Positions 8,495 through 17,237 of a stretch of DNA of 64,000 nt are shown here, one piece after another. Below the pieces are notes generated by a model. That model ran no database searches. It was not told the origin of the DNA and was given only the letters and a program-made list of their open reading frames with translations. The first letter of the stretch is position 1; every line of letters begins with the position of its first letter. The position numbers were made by a program, and so were the translations under genes. This stretch comes from an uncultured Winogradskyella sp. (lineage in GTDB: Bacteria; Bacteroidota; Bacteroidia; Flavobacteriales; Flavobacteriaceae): assembly GCF_947498345.1 (NCBI RefSeq), contig NZ_CANMJY010000006.1, forward strand, positions 234,557 to 298,556, given 5' to 3'.

Positions 8495-9793
8495 TTAAAT
8501 CACTTTAATAATATAAGTATTTCGCTTTCCTTTATTTAAAATAATATACTTATCGTTTATCAAATCCTCTGAAGACAACTTATAATCCTCTTTTACCTTT
8601 TCTTTATTTACAGAAACCGAATTTTCTTTTAAGGCTCTGCGTGCTTCACCATTAGAGTTAAGGAAATTAGTCTTTGCTGCTAAAGCACCAATCATATCTA
8701 TTCCTTCATTAAATTCTGCTATAGTCATTTCAACCTGTGGCACGCCTTCAAATACATCTAAAAACGTTTCCTCATTTAAAGTCTCAATATCTTCTTTAAA
8801 GGACTTACTAAATAAGATGTTTGAGGCCTTTTCTGCATTTTCAAAATCGTCTTTGGAATGTACCATTTTAGTTATTTCTTCAGCCAATCGTTTTTGCAGC
8901 ACTCTTAAATGTGGTGCTTGTTTATGCTCTTCAATAAGCGTTTCAATAGTTATTTTATCTAAAAACGTAAAAATCTTAATGTACTTCTCAGCATCTTCAT
9001 CACTAGAGTTTAACCAATATTGGTAAAACTTATATGGTGATGTTCTTTTGGCATCTAACCAAATGTTTCCGCCTTCAGACTTACCAAATTTAGAACCATC
9101 GCTTTTTGTTATTAAAGGACAAGTAATAGCAAATCCTTTTCCGTTACCTATTCGTCTTATGAGTTCAGTTCCTGTAGTGATGTTTCCCCATTGGTCACTT
9201 CCACCCATTTGTATAGTACAATTATTGGTCTTATACAAATGTAAAAAATCATAACCTTGTACCAATTGGTATGTAAACTCCGTAAAACTCATGCCGTCGT
9301 TAGACGATTCGCCAGAAATTCGGTTCTTTACTGAGTCCTTGGCCATCATATAATTTACCGTAATATGCTTGCCAACATCTCTAATAAATTCTAAAAACGA
9401 GAATTCTTTCATCCAATCATAGTTATTCACTAAAACTGCAGCATTGGCTTCATCATTTTCAAAATCCAAAAAATGAGATAATTGATTTTTAATAGCTTCT
9501 TGATTATAGCGTAAGGTCTTTTCATCTAAAAGATTACGCTCACTAGACTTACCCGAAGGATCACCAATCATACCTGTAGCACCACCTACCAAAGCTACTG
9601 GCTTGTGTCCGCAACGCTGATAATGTGCCAGTAACATAATTGGTACCAAGTTACCAATATGCAAAGAATCTGCAGTTGGATCAAAACCAACGTAAGCACT
9701 TCGCATAGCTTCAGCCAAATGCTCTTCTACTCCTGGCATACTATCATGTAGCATACCTCTCCATTTTAATTCTTCAACAAAATTCTTTTCCAT
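8495..9793 (-). CDS. tyrS: tyrosyl-tRNA synthetase
   Basis: 432 residues starting at ATG 9793 ([14 protein letters not shown]). A longer frame from 9823 is rejected because it begins inside the promoter's -7 box. Class I synthetase: [13 protein letters not shown] carries the HIGH signature at 45-48, and KFGKS at 235-239 replaces KMSKS, as in bacterial TyrRS. The tyrosine pocket motifs YQLVQGYDF and [10 protein letters not shown] are present. A C-terminal S4-like RNA-binding region covers about 365-432. It charges tRNA-Tyr in the cytoplasm. Monocistronic, divergent from the SDR gene at 9882. Confidence 0.97.
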   Translation of the reverse strand: MEKNFVEELKWRGMLHDSMPGVEEHLAEAMRSAYVGFDPTADSLHIGNLVPIMLLAHYQRCGHKPVALVGGATGMIGDPSGKSSERNLLDEKTLRYNQEAIKNQLSHFLDFENDEANAAVLVNNYDWMKEFSFLEFIRDVGKHITVNYMMAKDSVKNRISGESSNDGMSFTEFTYQLVQGYDFLHLYKTNNCTIQMGGSDQWGNITTGTELIRRIGNGKGFAITCPLITKSDGSKFGKSEGGNIWLDAKRTSPYKFYQYWLNSSDEDAEKYIKIFTFLDKITIETLIEEHKQAPHLRVLQKRLAEEITKMVHSKDDFENAEKASNILFSKSFKEDIETLNEETFLDVFEGVPQVEMTIAEFNEGIDMIGALAAKTNFLNSNGEARRALKENSVSVNKEKVKEDYKLSSEDLINDKYIILNKGKRNTYIIKVI

Positions 9794-9820
9794 TTTGGTT
9801 GTCTTGTAATTAGATTTCAG

Positions 9821-9850
9821 CAAAGATATGTTTCCGTATTAAAAGACAAA
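9821..9850 (-). promoter_or_regulatory. Bacteroidota sigma-A promoter of tyrS
   Basis: On the minus strand TTTG (9850-9847), an 18-nt spacer and TATCTTTG (9828-9821) match the Bacteroidota consensus TTTG / TAnnTTTG. The expected transcription start is about 9815, giving a leader of roughly 22 nt. Confidence 0.75.
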
Positions 9851-9869
9851 AGACAATTTTAAAAAAGCG

Positions 9870-9881
9870 TAAATTTGGCTC
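9870..9881 (+). promoter_or_regulatory. TAnnTTTG box 4 nt before the start codon
   Basis: TAAATTTG at 9870-9877, then GCTC, then ATG at 9882. The start codon falls where transcription would begin, suggesting a leaderless mRNA. No good TTTG -33 element is seen at 17-21 nt. Confidence 0.45.
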
Positions 9882-10916
9882 ATGGTATTAGTTACAGGCG
9901 GAACAGGTTTAGTTGGCTCCCATTTACTATATAAACTGGTAAATAATGGTGAGGCTGTCCGTGCTATATACAGAAGAGAAAAAACCTTAAAACGTGTAAA
10001 ACATGTCTTTTCCTATTTTTCTGATAATGCAGAACGTCTATTTAACCGTATAGAATGGGTTGAAGGAGACATTAATAATATTCCGAAACTCGAAAAAGCG
10101 TTTATAGGTATTACTCATGTATATCACTGTGCAGCATTTGTTTCTTTTGAGCCTGATAAGTATCATCAATTACGTAAAATAAATATTGAAGGCACTTCTA
10201 ATATTGTTAATCTCTGTATTAGAAATACTATTAAAAAGTTATGTTATGTAAGTTCTATTGCTGCTATTGGCCATAGTGCAAATCCTGAAAAACTAATTAC
10301 TGAAACCACTGAATGGAATCCTGAAGCAGATAATAGTGTATATGCCATAACAAAATATGGTGCCGAACTCGAAGTGTGGCGAGGTACACAAGAAGGTGTA
10401 GATGCAGTAATTGTAAATCCGGGAGTTATATTAGGTGCTGGCTATTGGAAAGGAGGTAGTAGTGGCAGTCTCTTTAGACAAATATATCATGGTATGCGCT
10501 ATTATGTAAATGGTGTTGTAGGTTATATTGATGTTTTTGATGTTGTCAATGCTATGACCCAATTGATGAAAAGCGATTTAAAAAGTGAAAGATTCATCTT
10601 AATATCAGAGAATTTAAGTTTCAAAGCTTTTCAATATAAAGTGTCTAACGCTTTAAATGTAAAACCACCAAAAAGAGAAGCAAAATCTTGGTTATTAGGT
10701 TTGGTATGGCGACTAGATTGGCTTAAACATAATCTTTTTGGCTCCAGACGTAGTTTTTCTAAACAAATGGCAAAATCCGCATTAAGTATTACTAAATATG
10801 ATAATTCTAAGCTTAGGAATGCTCTAGGTTTTGAGTTTAAACCTATTGACGAATCTGTAAACGACGTTAGTGAATTGTATTTAAAGGATATTAGAAAGAC
10901 GTCTTATCAAACATAG
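9882..10916 (+). CDS. NAD-dependent epimerase/dehydratase (extended SDR)
   Basis: 344 residues. The Rossmann motif TGGTGLVGSHL lies at about 5-15, an acidic segment GDINN at about 62-66, and the catalytic pair YAITK (Tyr-x-x-x-Lys) near residue 149. Upstream of these, CYVSSIAAIG supplies the catalytic Ser region. The size and motifs fit the extended SDR family that includes dihydroflavonol reductase-like and 3-beta-HSD-like enzymes; the substrate is unknown. Its 3' end overlaps the convergent DUF4296 gene by 26 bases. The ATG lies 4 nt after a TAnnTTTG box. Confidence 0.88.
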   Translation: MVLVTGGTGLVGSHLLYKLVNNGEAVRAIYRREKTLKRVKHVFSYFSDNAERLFNRIEWVEGDINNIPKLEKAFIGITHVYHCAAFVSFEPDKYHQLRKINIEGTSNIVNLCIRNTIKKLCYVSSIAAIGHSANPEKLITETTEWNPEADNSVYAITKYGAELEVWRGTQEGVDAVIVNPGVILGAGYWKGGSSGSLFRQIYHGMRYYVNGVVGYIDVFDVVNAMTQLMKSDLKSERFILISENLSFKAFQYKVSNALNVKPPKREAKSWLLGLVWRLDWLKHNLFGSRRSFSKQMAKSALSITKYDNSKLRNALGFEFKPIDESVNDVSELYLKDIRKTSYQT

Positions 10917-11385
10917 GACCTTTCTCCAACTTCTGATTAGTAGTATCTTTTTGCTTTAGGGTCTTTTTAATAGAGTCTTTAGCCTTTTGTTTAATTTTAT
11001 TTAATGAATCTCTTTTGCGCTTGGCTGCTTTACCTTCTACTTTTTCTAACTCAGCAAGCACTTCCTTTTCTTTCTCTAGTCTGGTTTTTACATTTTCAAC
11101 AATACGCCTGTAAGAATTGGTATCATAAGCATAAAAAGTATTGCTATTTGCAAATTGTAAACTGTCTATGTTATATTTTTTTAGCACGTATGACTCTGGT
11201 TCAAAACCATTAGTTTCTAATAGCCTTTTATTAACTCCTTTTGCAGCATTGATAATGTATAAATCATATAAAATCTTTTCCATTTTATCTTTAGGAATAA
11301 GATTATCTGGCTTTTTGGGTTTTTCAGTTGTATTACAAGCAATCACCAAAAGTGCTAATAAAAATATAATGCCTAGATTTCTCAT
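10891..11385 (-). CDS. DUF4296 lipoprotein
   Basis: 164 residues. A lipoprotein signal ends LLVIAC with Cys17, so it is probably anchored in a membrane. The DUF4296 region covers about 30-110 (LIPKDKMEKILYDLYIINAAKG, YVLKKYNIDSLQF, YDTNSYRRIVENVKTRLEKEKEVL). The tail is Lys/Glu-rich and probably helical. Its start overlaps the end of pyrC by four bases (11382-11385), so it is translationally coupled; the GT2-dihydroorotase-DUF4296 order is one I recall as common in Flavobacteriia. The function is unknown. Confidence 0.85.
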   Translation of the reverse strand: MRNLGIIFLLALLVIACNTTEKPKKPDNLIPKDKMEKILYDLYIINAAKGVNKRLLETNGFEPESYVLKKYNIDSLQFANSNTFYAYDTNSYRRIVENVKTRLEKEKEVLAELEKVEGKAAKRKRDSLNKIKQKAKDSIKKTLKQKDTTNQKLEKGPMFDKTSF

Positions 11386-12725
11386 CTATTGAAAGTTAAT
11401 CGTTGTCCTGCTTTAACGTCTAAGACTTTAAAATTGTTATACACCAATTGTCCATTAACAAAAGTATGGGTTATTCTACTCTTAAAGGTGTTGCCTTCAA
11501 AAGGTGACCAACCACATTTATAAAGAATATTATCTTTATTTACTGTCCAAGGGCTATTTAAATCTGTAATAACCAAATCTGCATAATAACCTTCTCTAAT
11601 ATAACCTCGTTTTTCTATATCAAATAATATAGCGGGATTGTGGCATGCTTTTTCAACAATTTTCTCAATTGTAATTTTCCCTTGATGATACTTTTCTAAT
11701 AGTGCTACCAAAGCATGTTGCACCAAAGGTCCACCAGATGGAGCGCTCGTATATGGATTACTTTTTTCCTCAAGTGTATGTGGCGCATGATCTGTAGCAA
11801 TAACGTCTATTCTGTCATCTAATAAAGCGTCCCAAAGTTGATCCCTGTCTTTAGATGTTTTAACTGCAGGATTCCATTTAATATGACTTCCTTTTTGAGC
11901 ATAATCTTGGTCTGAAAACCACAAATGGTGAATACAAACCTCAGCAGTGATCTTTTTATCTTTTAATGGTTTTTTGTTTGAAAATAAATTCGTTTCCTTT
12001 CCTGTAGATAAATGAAATACATGTAATCTTGCCCCAGTTTTTTTAGCAAGCTCTATAGCTTTTGATGAGGATAAGTAACAAGCCTCCTCACTTCTTATGA
12101 TTGGGTGATTTTCCATAGGAATATCATCACCATATTCTGCTTTATACTTTGCTAAGTTTTCTCTAATTGTAGCTTCATCTTCGCAATGTACAGAAATTAC
12201 CATATCTGTACTTGAGAATATTTTTTCTAACACATTAGGATCATCGACTAACATATTTCCTGTTGAGGATCCTAAGAACAACTTTAAACCTGCTACAGTT
12301 TTTGGATTTACTTTTAATATCTCATCTAAATTGTCATTAGTACCTCCAAACATAAAAGAATAATTGGCATGAGATGACTTTGCTGCTATGTTAAATTTAT
12401 CTTCTAATTTTTCGACTGTTGTTGTTTGTGGGTTAGTATTAGGCATCTCAATAAATGATGTAATACCACCAGCTAATGCTGCTTTAGATTCAGTTTCAAT
12501 ATTTGCTTTGTGGGTTAAACCTGGTTCTCTAAAATGGACTTGATCATCAATCATACCAGGTAATACGTAATTACCTTCGGCATCAATAACGGTTATATCT
12601 GCAGATTTCACACTAATGGATGTATCAATCTCTTTAATAATAGCATTCTCAATAAGAATATCTCCTTCGACAATTTTGCCTTCATTGACAATCTTTGCGT
12701 TTTTAATTATAGTCTGTCCTTTCAT
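11382..12725 (-). CDS. pyrC: dihydroorotase
   Basis: 447 residues, amidohydrolase superfamily, third step of pyrimidine synthesis (carbamoyl-aspartate to dihydroorotate). The metal-site signature reads DDQVHFREPG near residue 60: the first His of the usual DxHxH is Gln, a substitution I recall as typical of the Bacteroidota group. The lysine of AGLKLFLGSSTGN (about 150) should be the carbamylated ligand; SVHCEDE and VFHLSTGKE give His ligands and ATDHAPHT the catalytic Asp. The order is GT2 gene, pyrC, DUF4296 gene, all on the minus strand with 5-base and overlapping junctions. The type could also be called AllB-like, but the motifs fit dihydroorotase best. Confidence 0.92.
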   Translation of the reverse strand: MKGQTIIKNAKIVNEGKIVEGDILIENAIIKEIDTSISVKSADITVIDAEGNYVLPGMIDDQVHFREPGLTHKANIETESKAALAGGITSFIEMPNTNPQTTTVEKLEDKFNIAAKSSHANYSFMFGGTNDNLDEILKVNPKTVAGLKLFLGSSTGNMLVDDPNVLEKIFSSTDMVISVHCEDEATIRENLAKYKAEYGDDIPMENHPIIRSEEACYLSSSKAIELAKKTGARLHVFHLSTGKETNLFSNKKPLKDKKITAEVCIHHLWFSDQDYAQKGSHIKWNPAVKTSKDRDQLWDALLDDRIDVIATDHAPHTLEEKSNPYTSAPSGGPLVQHALVALLEKYHQGKITIEKIVEKACHNPAILFDIEKRGYIREGYYADLVITDLNSPWTVNKDNILYKCGWSPFEGNTFKSRITHTFVNGQLVYNNFKVLDVKAGQRLTFNR

Positions 12726-12730
12726 GTTTA

Positions 12731-13453
12731 CTATTTAGTAAATAAGCTTTTTAATTTTAAACTAATAACACCAAAAATAGCTTCAGAAATAATACTTCCA
12801 CTCATTTTTGATTTTCCTCTAATTCTATCCTTAAAAATAACAGGAATTTCCACAATTTTAAATCCTTTTTTATAGGCTTTAAACTTCATTTCTATCTGAA
12901 AGGCATAACCCACAAATTTTATTTTCGACAAATTTATAGTTTCTAAGACCAATCTTTTATAACATACAAAGCCAGCTGTAGAATCCTTTACTTTCATCCG
13001 AGTTATTAATCTTACATAACGTGATGCTCCATACGATAAAATAATACGTGCCATTGGCCAGTTAACAACTGTTATACCTTTTACATACCTTGAGCCCACA
13101 GAGACATCTGCACCACCCTTAGCACAAGCATCATAAAGCTTTATAAGGTCATTTGGATTATGTGAAAAATCAGCATCCATCTCAAAAATATAGTTATAAT
13201 GTTTCTCTAAGGCCCATTTAAAACCAGCTATGTAAGCCATTCCTAAACCATTTTTTTTATTGCGCTCTAACAAAAAAAGTCGATTCGAAAACTCGTGTTG
13301 TAATTCCTTAACTTTCTCTGCTGTTTGGTCTGGTGAATTGTCATCAACTACTAAAATATGGAACGTCTTCTCCTGAGAAAACACAGCTCTTATTATAAGC
13401 TCAATGTTTTCTATTTCGTTATAGGTAGGAATTATGACAAGTGCGTCAGACAT
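12731..13453 (-). CDS. polyprenol monophosphomannose synthase-like glycosyltransferase (GT2)
   Basis: 240 residues, a single soluble GT-A domain. ALVIIPTYNEIENIELII at the N-terminus, VVDDNSPD (about 34-41) and EMDADFSHNP (about 90-99) are the nucleotide and metal-binding motifs of the DPM1 subfamily; SRYVKG and GFVCYKR follow. No membrane segment is present. By family it would move a hexose from a nucleotide sugar to polyprenyl phosphate at the inner membrane. It is the first gene of the operon with pyrC and the DUF4296 lipoprotein. Confidence 0.9.
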   Translation of the reverse strand: MSDALVIIPTYNEIENIELIIRAVFSQEKTFHILVVDDNSPDQTAEKVKELQHEFSNRLFLLERNKKNGLGMAYIAGFKWALEKHYNYIFEMDADFSHNPNDLIKLYDACAKGGADVSVGSRYVKGITVVNWPMARIILSYGASRYVRLITRMKVKDSTAGFVCYKRLVLETINLSKIKFVGYAFQIEMKFKAYKKGFKIVEIPVIFKDRIRGKSKMSGSIISEAIFGVISLKLKSLFTK

Positions 13454-13591
13454 TCATATACTTTTAATACACGCTATAGCGATACTTTTAGAAATTTCAA
13501 CAAAAGTAAAGTTTTTAACGGATTATAGACTGTTATTTGTTTCTTAAGATTTTTATTATGTTAAGCTTACATTTCTTTATAATTTAGCAGT

Positions 13592-14242
13592 ATGCGAAAT
13601 TTCATTACAAATGAGTGGTTTACCGTTTTCACTATCTTAGCATTAATAGCTGTGGTTGGTGCAAAACATGTAAACACATTACGTTTTAATGATTTTTTGT
13701 CGGTTATAGGCAATTCTAAATACCTGAAAATCTATACAAAAGATCAAAAATTTGTTGATGTATTTGATGGGTTTCTTTTTATTAATCTAGTCATTTCTGG
13801 AAGCATATTTTTATTTCTAAGCTATTCTGTTTTAATTTCTCCTTTAGACTTTGAGTTGACACCATTCTTAAAATTGCTTCTTGCGTTTTCTACTATTATA
13901 ATAATCAAAACCCTATTTGAACGTCTTATTGGTAGCCTTTTTGAAATAGATACTATTATTGATAATTATCTGTTTCAAAAAACTACTTTCAAAAATTATT
14001 CTGGTTTAGTTTTTTTAGTGGCTAACTTGTTTTTATTATATACCAAAAGCTTTGCTGAAATTATCATAATTGCAATATTTTCAGTGATTTGTTTAATTAA
14101 TGGCATTGGCTTTATTACTTCATTCAAAAACCATCAAAAAACACTGAAACCCAATTTTTTTTATTTTTTATTGTATCTTTGCGCTCTCGAAATCGCACCT
14201 TATGTGCTTTTATATAAGGTCATTAGTGAGTATAACGCTTAA
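13592..14242 (+). CDS. DUF4271 membrane protein
   Basis: 216 residues with about six hydrophobic segments spread over the protein (about 8-25, 60-85, 93-112, 137-152, 155-175, 190-210) and the conserved N-terminal stretch NTLRFNDFLSVIGNSKYLKIY. These identify the Bacteroidota family DUF4271. The ATG at 13592 follows TAATTTAG at exactly 4 nt, a weak version of the near-start promoter box seen elsewhere in the window. It is 17 bases upstream of hemD, an arrangement I recall as common in Bacteroidota; the function is unknown. Confidence 0.88.
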   Translation: MRNFITNEWFTVFTILALIAVVGAKHVNTLRFNDFLSVIGNSKYLKIYTKDQKFVDVFDGFLFINLVISGSIFLFLSYSVLISPLDFELTPFLKLLLAFSTIIIIKTLFERLIGSLFEIDTIIDNYLFQKTTFKNYSGLVFLVANLFLLYTKSFAEIIIIAIFSVICLINGIGFITSFKNHQKTLKPNFFYFLLYLCALEIAPYVLLYKVISEYNA

Positions 14243-14259
14243 AACAAAGGGGTTTACAT

Positions 14260-15009
14260 ATGAAAGTGAAAACGATTTTAGTATCGCAACCAGAGCCTAA
14301 AATAGAGAACTCTCCGTATTTTGACTTGCAAGAAAAGCAAAAAGTTAAAGTTGACTTTAGACCTTTTATTCATGTAGAAGGTGTCTCTGCTAAAGATATT
14401 AGACAACAAAAAATAGATCTTAGTAAATTTACAGCTATTATATTAACCAGTAGAAACTCTGTAGATCACTTTTTTAGAGTAGCAGATGAAATGCGCTTTA
14501 AAGTACCGGATTCTATGAAATACTTCTGTCAATCTGAAGCTGTAGCTTATTACCTGCAGAAATATGTGGTTTATAGAAAGCGTAAAATCTATGTTGGTAA
14601 GCGTACTTTTGCAGATTTAATTCCTTTAATTAAAAAATATAAGGACGAAACGCTTTTATTACCAACTACAGATAAAGTGAAACCTATAATTCCAGAAACC
14701 TTAGATAATCTAAATGTTAACTGGACACAAGCTACATTTTACAAAACGGTAATTAGTGATTTATCGGATTTAGCAAATGTCTATTACGATATTTTAGTGT
14801 TCTTTAGCCCTTCTGGAATAGAATCACTTTTCCATAATTTTCCAGATTTTGAACAAAAGGATACTCGTATTGCTGTGTTTGGAAATACAACGGTTAAGGC
14901 AGTTAAAGAAAAGGGGCTACGTGTAGACATAGCAGCGCCTACACCTGAGACTCCATCCATGACAATGGCATTACAGAAGTATATTGACGCAGTTAACAAA
15001 GGTAAATAA
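14260..15009 (+). CDS. hemD: uroporphyrinogen-III synthase
   Basis: 249 residues. Typical HemD features are the N-terminal VKTILVSQPEP, AIILTSRNSVDHFF (about 63-76), the interdomain segment around FCQSEAVAYYL, LLLPTTDKVKPIIPETL, and the C-terminal VFFSPSGIESLF plus AVFGNTTVKAVKEKGL (about 183-225). The enzyme closes and inverts hydroxymethylbilane to uroporphyrinogen III in heme/siroheme synthesis. Sequence conservation in this family is low, but the SRNSV and SPSG blocks and the position after DUF4271 support the call. A TATCTTTG box at 14174-14181 inside the upstream gene could give it its own promoter. Confidence 0.9.
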   Translation: MKVKTILVSQPEPKIENSPYFDLQEKQKVKVDFRPFIHVEGVSAKDIRQQKIDLSKFTAIILTSRNSVDHFFRVADEMRFKVPDSMKYFCQSEAVAYYLQKYVVYRKRKIYVGKRTFADLIPLIKKYKDETLLLPTTDKVKPIIPETLDNLNVNWTQATFYKTVISDLSDLANVYYDILVFFSPSGIESLFHNFPDFEQKDTRIAVFGNTTVKAVKEKGLRVDIAAPTPETPSMTMALQKYIDAVNKGK

Positions 15010-15034
15010 CCACACATAAAGATTATTAACTTAT

Positions 15035-15071
15035 AAAAAAAGCGATTCTAAAATTTAGAATCGCTTTTTTA
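15035..15071. terminator. bidirectional terminator between hemD and pckA
   Basis: Inverted repeat agcgattcta (15041-15050) with 15056-15065, extended by A6 on the left and T6 on the right. It serves the convergent genes hemD (plus) and pckA (minus). Confidence 0.95.
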
Positions 15072-15092
15072 TTTCTCTTTGTTGTTTAAAAC

Positions 15093-16712
15093 TTAAAATG
15101 CATAACGCTGTGGTCCACCTCGTCTAATCTCTTCAGAAGCGTAAGACTCAAACTGCTTAAAGTTTTCTCTAAACGAATTTGACAATTTAAAGGCCATTTT
15201 GTAGTAAGCATCATCATCGTTCCAAGTCGTTCTTGGACTCAATACTTCTGTAGGTACACCAGGACATGATCTTGGTTGCGCCACACCAAATACAGAGTGT
15301 ATATGATAATCTTCGTAAGTGTAATTACCTAAATCACCATTTAGTGCAGCATTAATCATTGCGCGTGTATATTTTAGTTTCATACGTGTTCCTACTCCAT
15401 AAGGACCACCCGTCCATCCTGTATTAACCAACCATACATTGACGCCAGCCTCTTTCATCTTTTTACTTAACATATCCGCATATTCTGCAGGGTGTAATGG
15501 CATAAATGGTGCTCCAAAACACGCCGAAAATGATGGCTGCGGTTCAACCACACCTGCTTCAGTACCTGCAACCTTTGCTGTATATCCTGATATAAAGTGA
15601 TAAGCTGCTTGCGCAGGAGTTAGTTTTGAAATCGGAGGCAAAACACCAAATGCATCTGCAGTTAAGAAAAATATGTTCTTTGGATTATTACCAATAGACG
15701 GTGTTTTAATATTTTCAATATGGTAAATAGGATAACTTACTCTTGTATTCTGTGTTATAGATGTATCGGCATAATCAACATTACCATTATCATCCATAAT
15801 TATATTTTCGAGTATAGCACCTGGCTTAATAGCTCCATAAATTTCGGGCTCTTGCTCTTGAGATAAATTGATGGCTTTAGCATAACATCCTCCTTCAAAA
15901 TTAAAAACTGTGTTTTCTGCTGTCCAACCATGTTCATCATCACCTATTAATTTACGATTTTGGTCAGTTGATAATGTGGTTTTTCCTGTACCTGATAAAC
16001 CAAAGAAAATAGCAGTTTCACCATTTTCTCCAACATTAGCCGAGCAGTGCATTGGAAGTACATTTTTCTCCACTGGTAAAATGAAATTTAAAGCTGTAAA
16101 GATACCTTTCTTCATTTCACCTGTGTAAGCAGAACCTCCTACAAGTGCTATTTTCTTAGTAAAGTTGAGAATTGAAAAATTGCCTTGTCTTAATCCATGA
16201 TTTTCTGGATCTGGACATTCATAACCTGGAGCACAAAGTACTAACCATTCTTCTTCAAAATCCTCTAACTCTTCATCAGAAGGTCTTAAAAACATGTTAT
16301 ATACAAACATGTTAGACCATGGATATTCAGTTACAGTTCTAACATTCATTTTATAGTTAGGATCTGCACACACATAGCCATCTCTAACAAAAAGTTCTTT
16401 CTCACTAAGGTATTTTTCAACTTCACCTTGTAAGTAATCAAAATTCTCTGATGAAATTGGCTTGTTTGATGCTCCCCACCAAATAGGGTCTTTAGTATAA
16501 TCATCTTTAACTAAAAAGCGATCTTCTGGAGAACGTCCTGTAAATCTACCTGTATTGATAGCCAAGGTTCCATTAGAAGTTTCCTTACCCATTCCTTTTT
16601 CTAAGGTAATGGCCTGAAGTTTTGTAGGTGCTAACTGATAATGAACCCGAGCATTTTTAATGCCATAATTGTCTAACGAAATCGTTTTCGTTGATTGTGT
16701 ATGGTTTACCAT
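15093..16712 (-). CDS. pckA: phosphoenolpyruvate carboxykinase (ATP)
   Basis: 539 residues, full length. The P-loop GLSGTGKTTLS is at about 238-248, preceded by MHCSANVGENGETAIFFG; GRFTGRSPEDRFLV (about 55-69) is the oxaloacetate-site block. GGSAYTGEMKKGIF gives the metal-binding Lys region, GDDEHGW the kinase-2 motif, and NTRVSYPIYHI follows. It interconverts oxaloacetate + ATP and PEP + CO2 + ADP at the entry to gluconeogenesis. Monocistronic. On the minus strand a -7 box TAATTTTG (16742-16735) predicts a leader of about 16-18 nt. Confidence 0.97.
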   Translation of the reverse strand: MVNHTQSTKTISLDNYGIKNARVHYQLAPTKLQAITLEKGMGKETSNGTLAINTGRFTGRSPEDRFLVKDDYTKDPIWWGASNKPISSENFDYLQGEVEKYLSEKELFVRDGYVCADPNYKMNVRTVTEYPWSNMFVYNMFLRPSDEELEDFEEEWLVLCAPGYECPDPENHGLRQGNFSILNFTKKIALVGGSAYTGEMKKGIFTALNFILPVEKNVLPMHCSANVGENGETAIFFGLSGTGKTTLSTDQNRKLIGDDEHGWTAENTVFNFEGGCYAKAINLSQEQEPEIYGAIKPGAILENIIMDDNGNVDYADTSITQNTRVSYPIYHIENIKTPSIGNNPKNIFFLTADAFGVLPPISKLTPAQAAYHFISGYTAKVAGTEAGVVEPQPSFSACFGAPFMPLHPAEYADMLSKKMKEAGVNVWLVNTGWTGGPYGVGTRMKLKYTRAMINAALNGDLGNYTYEDYHIHSVFGVAQPRSCPGVPTEVLSPRTTWNDDDAYYKMAFKLSNSFRENFKQFESYASEEIRRGGPQRYAF

Positions 16713-16734
16713 AATTTTTGTGTTGTTTAAGAAG

Positions 16735-16742
16735 CAAAATTA
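16735..16742 (-). promoter_or_regulatory. -7 box of the pckA promoter
   Basis: TAATTTTG on the minus strand matches TAnnTTTG. A TTG lies about 16 nt further upstream as a poor -33 element. The start codon is 22 nt downstream. Confidence 0.5.
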
Positions 16743-16776
16743 AAACTTTATTTTAAAACAACAGTACGTAAATGCA

Positions 16777-17166
16777 TTAATCGACCTTTGCCTTTAATAT
16801 ATCGATTAATAGGACTACCCATGCCATAATTAACGATAAACCACCTATTGGAGTTATGAGCGCAATGGACGTAAAATCGAAGCTTGAGAGTTCATTTGTA
16901 GCCAATCCGTAGATTGAACCCGAAAAGAAAATCAGTCCAATTAATACTAAATAAAAAATCACCCTTTTACTTTTTAAACTTATAAATGAAGTTCCTCCAA
17001 GAATTAAAAACAAAAAAGCATGATACATTTGGTAGCGCACTCCAGTTTCAAAAGATTTTATAGAAGCAGTACCTACCAATTTCTCTAAGCCATGTGCAGC
17101 AAATGCTCCTAAAATAATACCTAATATTCCTAAAACAGAGCCTGCAATTAATATCTTTTTGTTCAT
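16777..17166 (-). CDS. DUF423 membrane protein
   Basis: 129 residues with four hydrophobic segments and the DUF423 signature GAFAAHGLEKL near the N-terminus followed by FETGVRYQMYHAFLFLILG and FFSGSIYGL. A small inner-membrane protein family of unknown function, found in most bacteria. It starts 71 bases from the divergent saccharopine-dehydrogenase-like gene. Length and motifs match the family. Confidence 0.92.
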   Translation of the reverse strand: MNKKILIAGSVLGILGIILGAFAAHGLEKLVGTASIKSFETGVRYQMYHAFLFLILGGTSFISLKSKRVIFYLVLIGLIFFSGSIYGLATNELSSFDFTSIALITPIGGLSLIMAWVVLLIDILKAKVD

Positions 17167-17237
17167 AAGTAAAGTAGCATTTTGGTTTCTTTTGCTTTTT
17201 GTATTTATTACATTCGTGCTTTACAAAATTACTTATA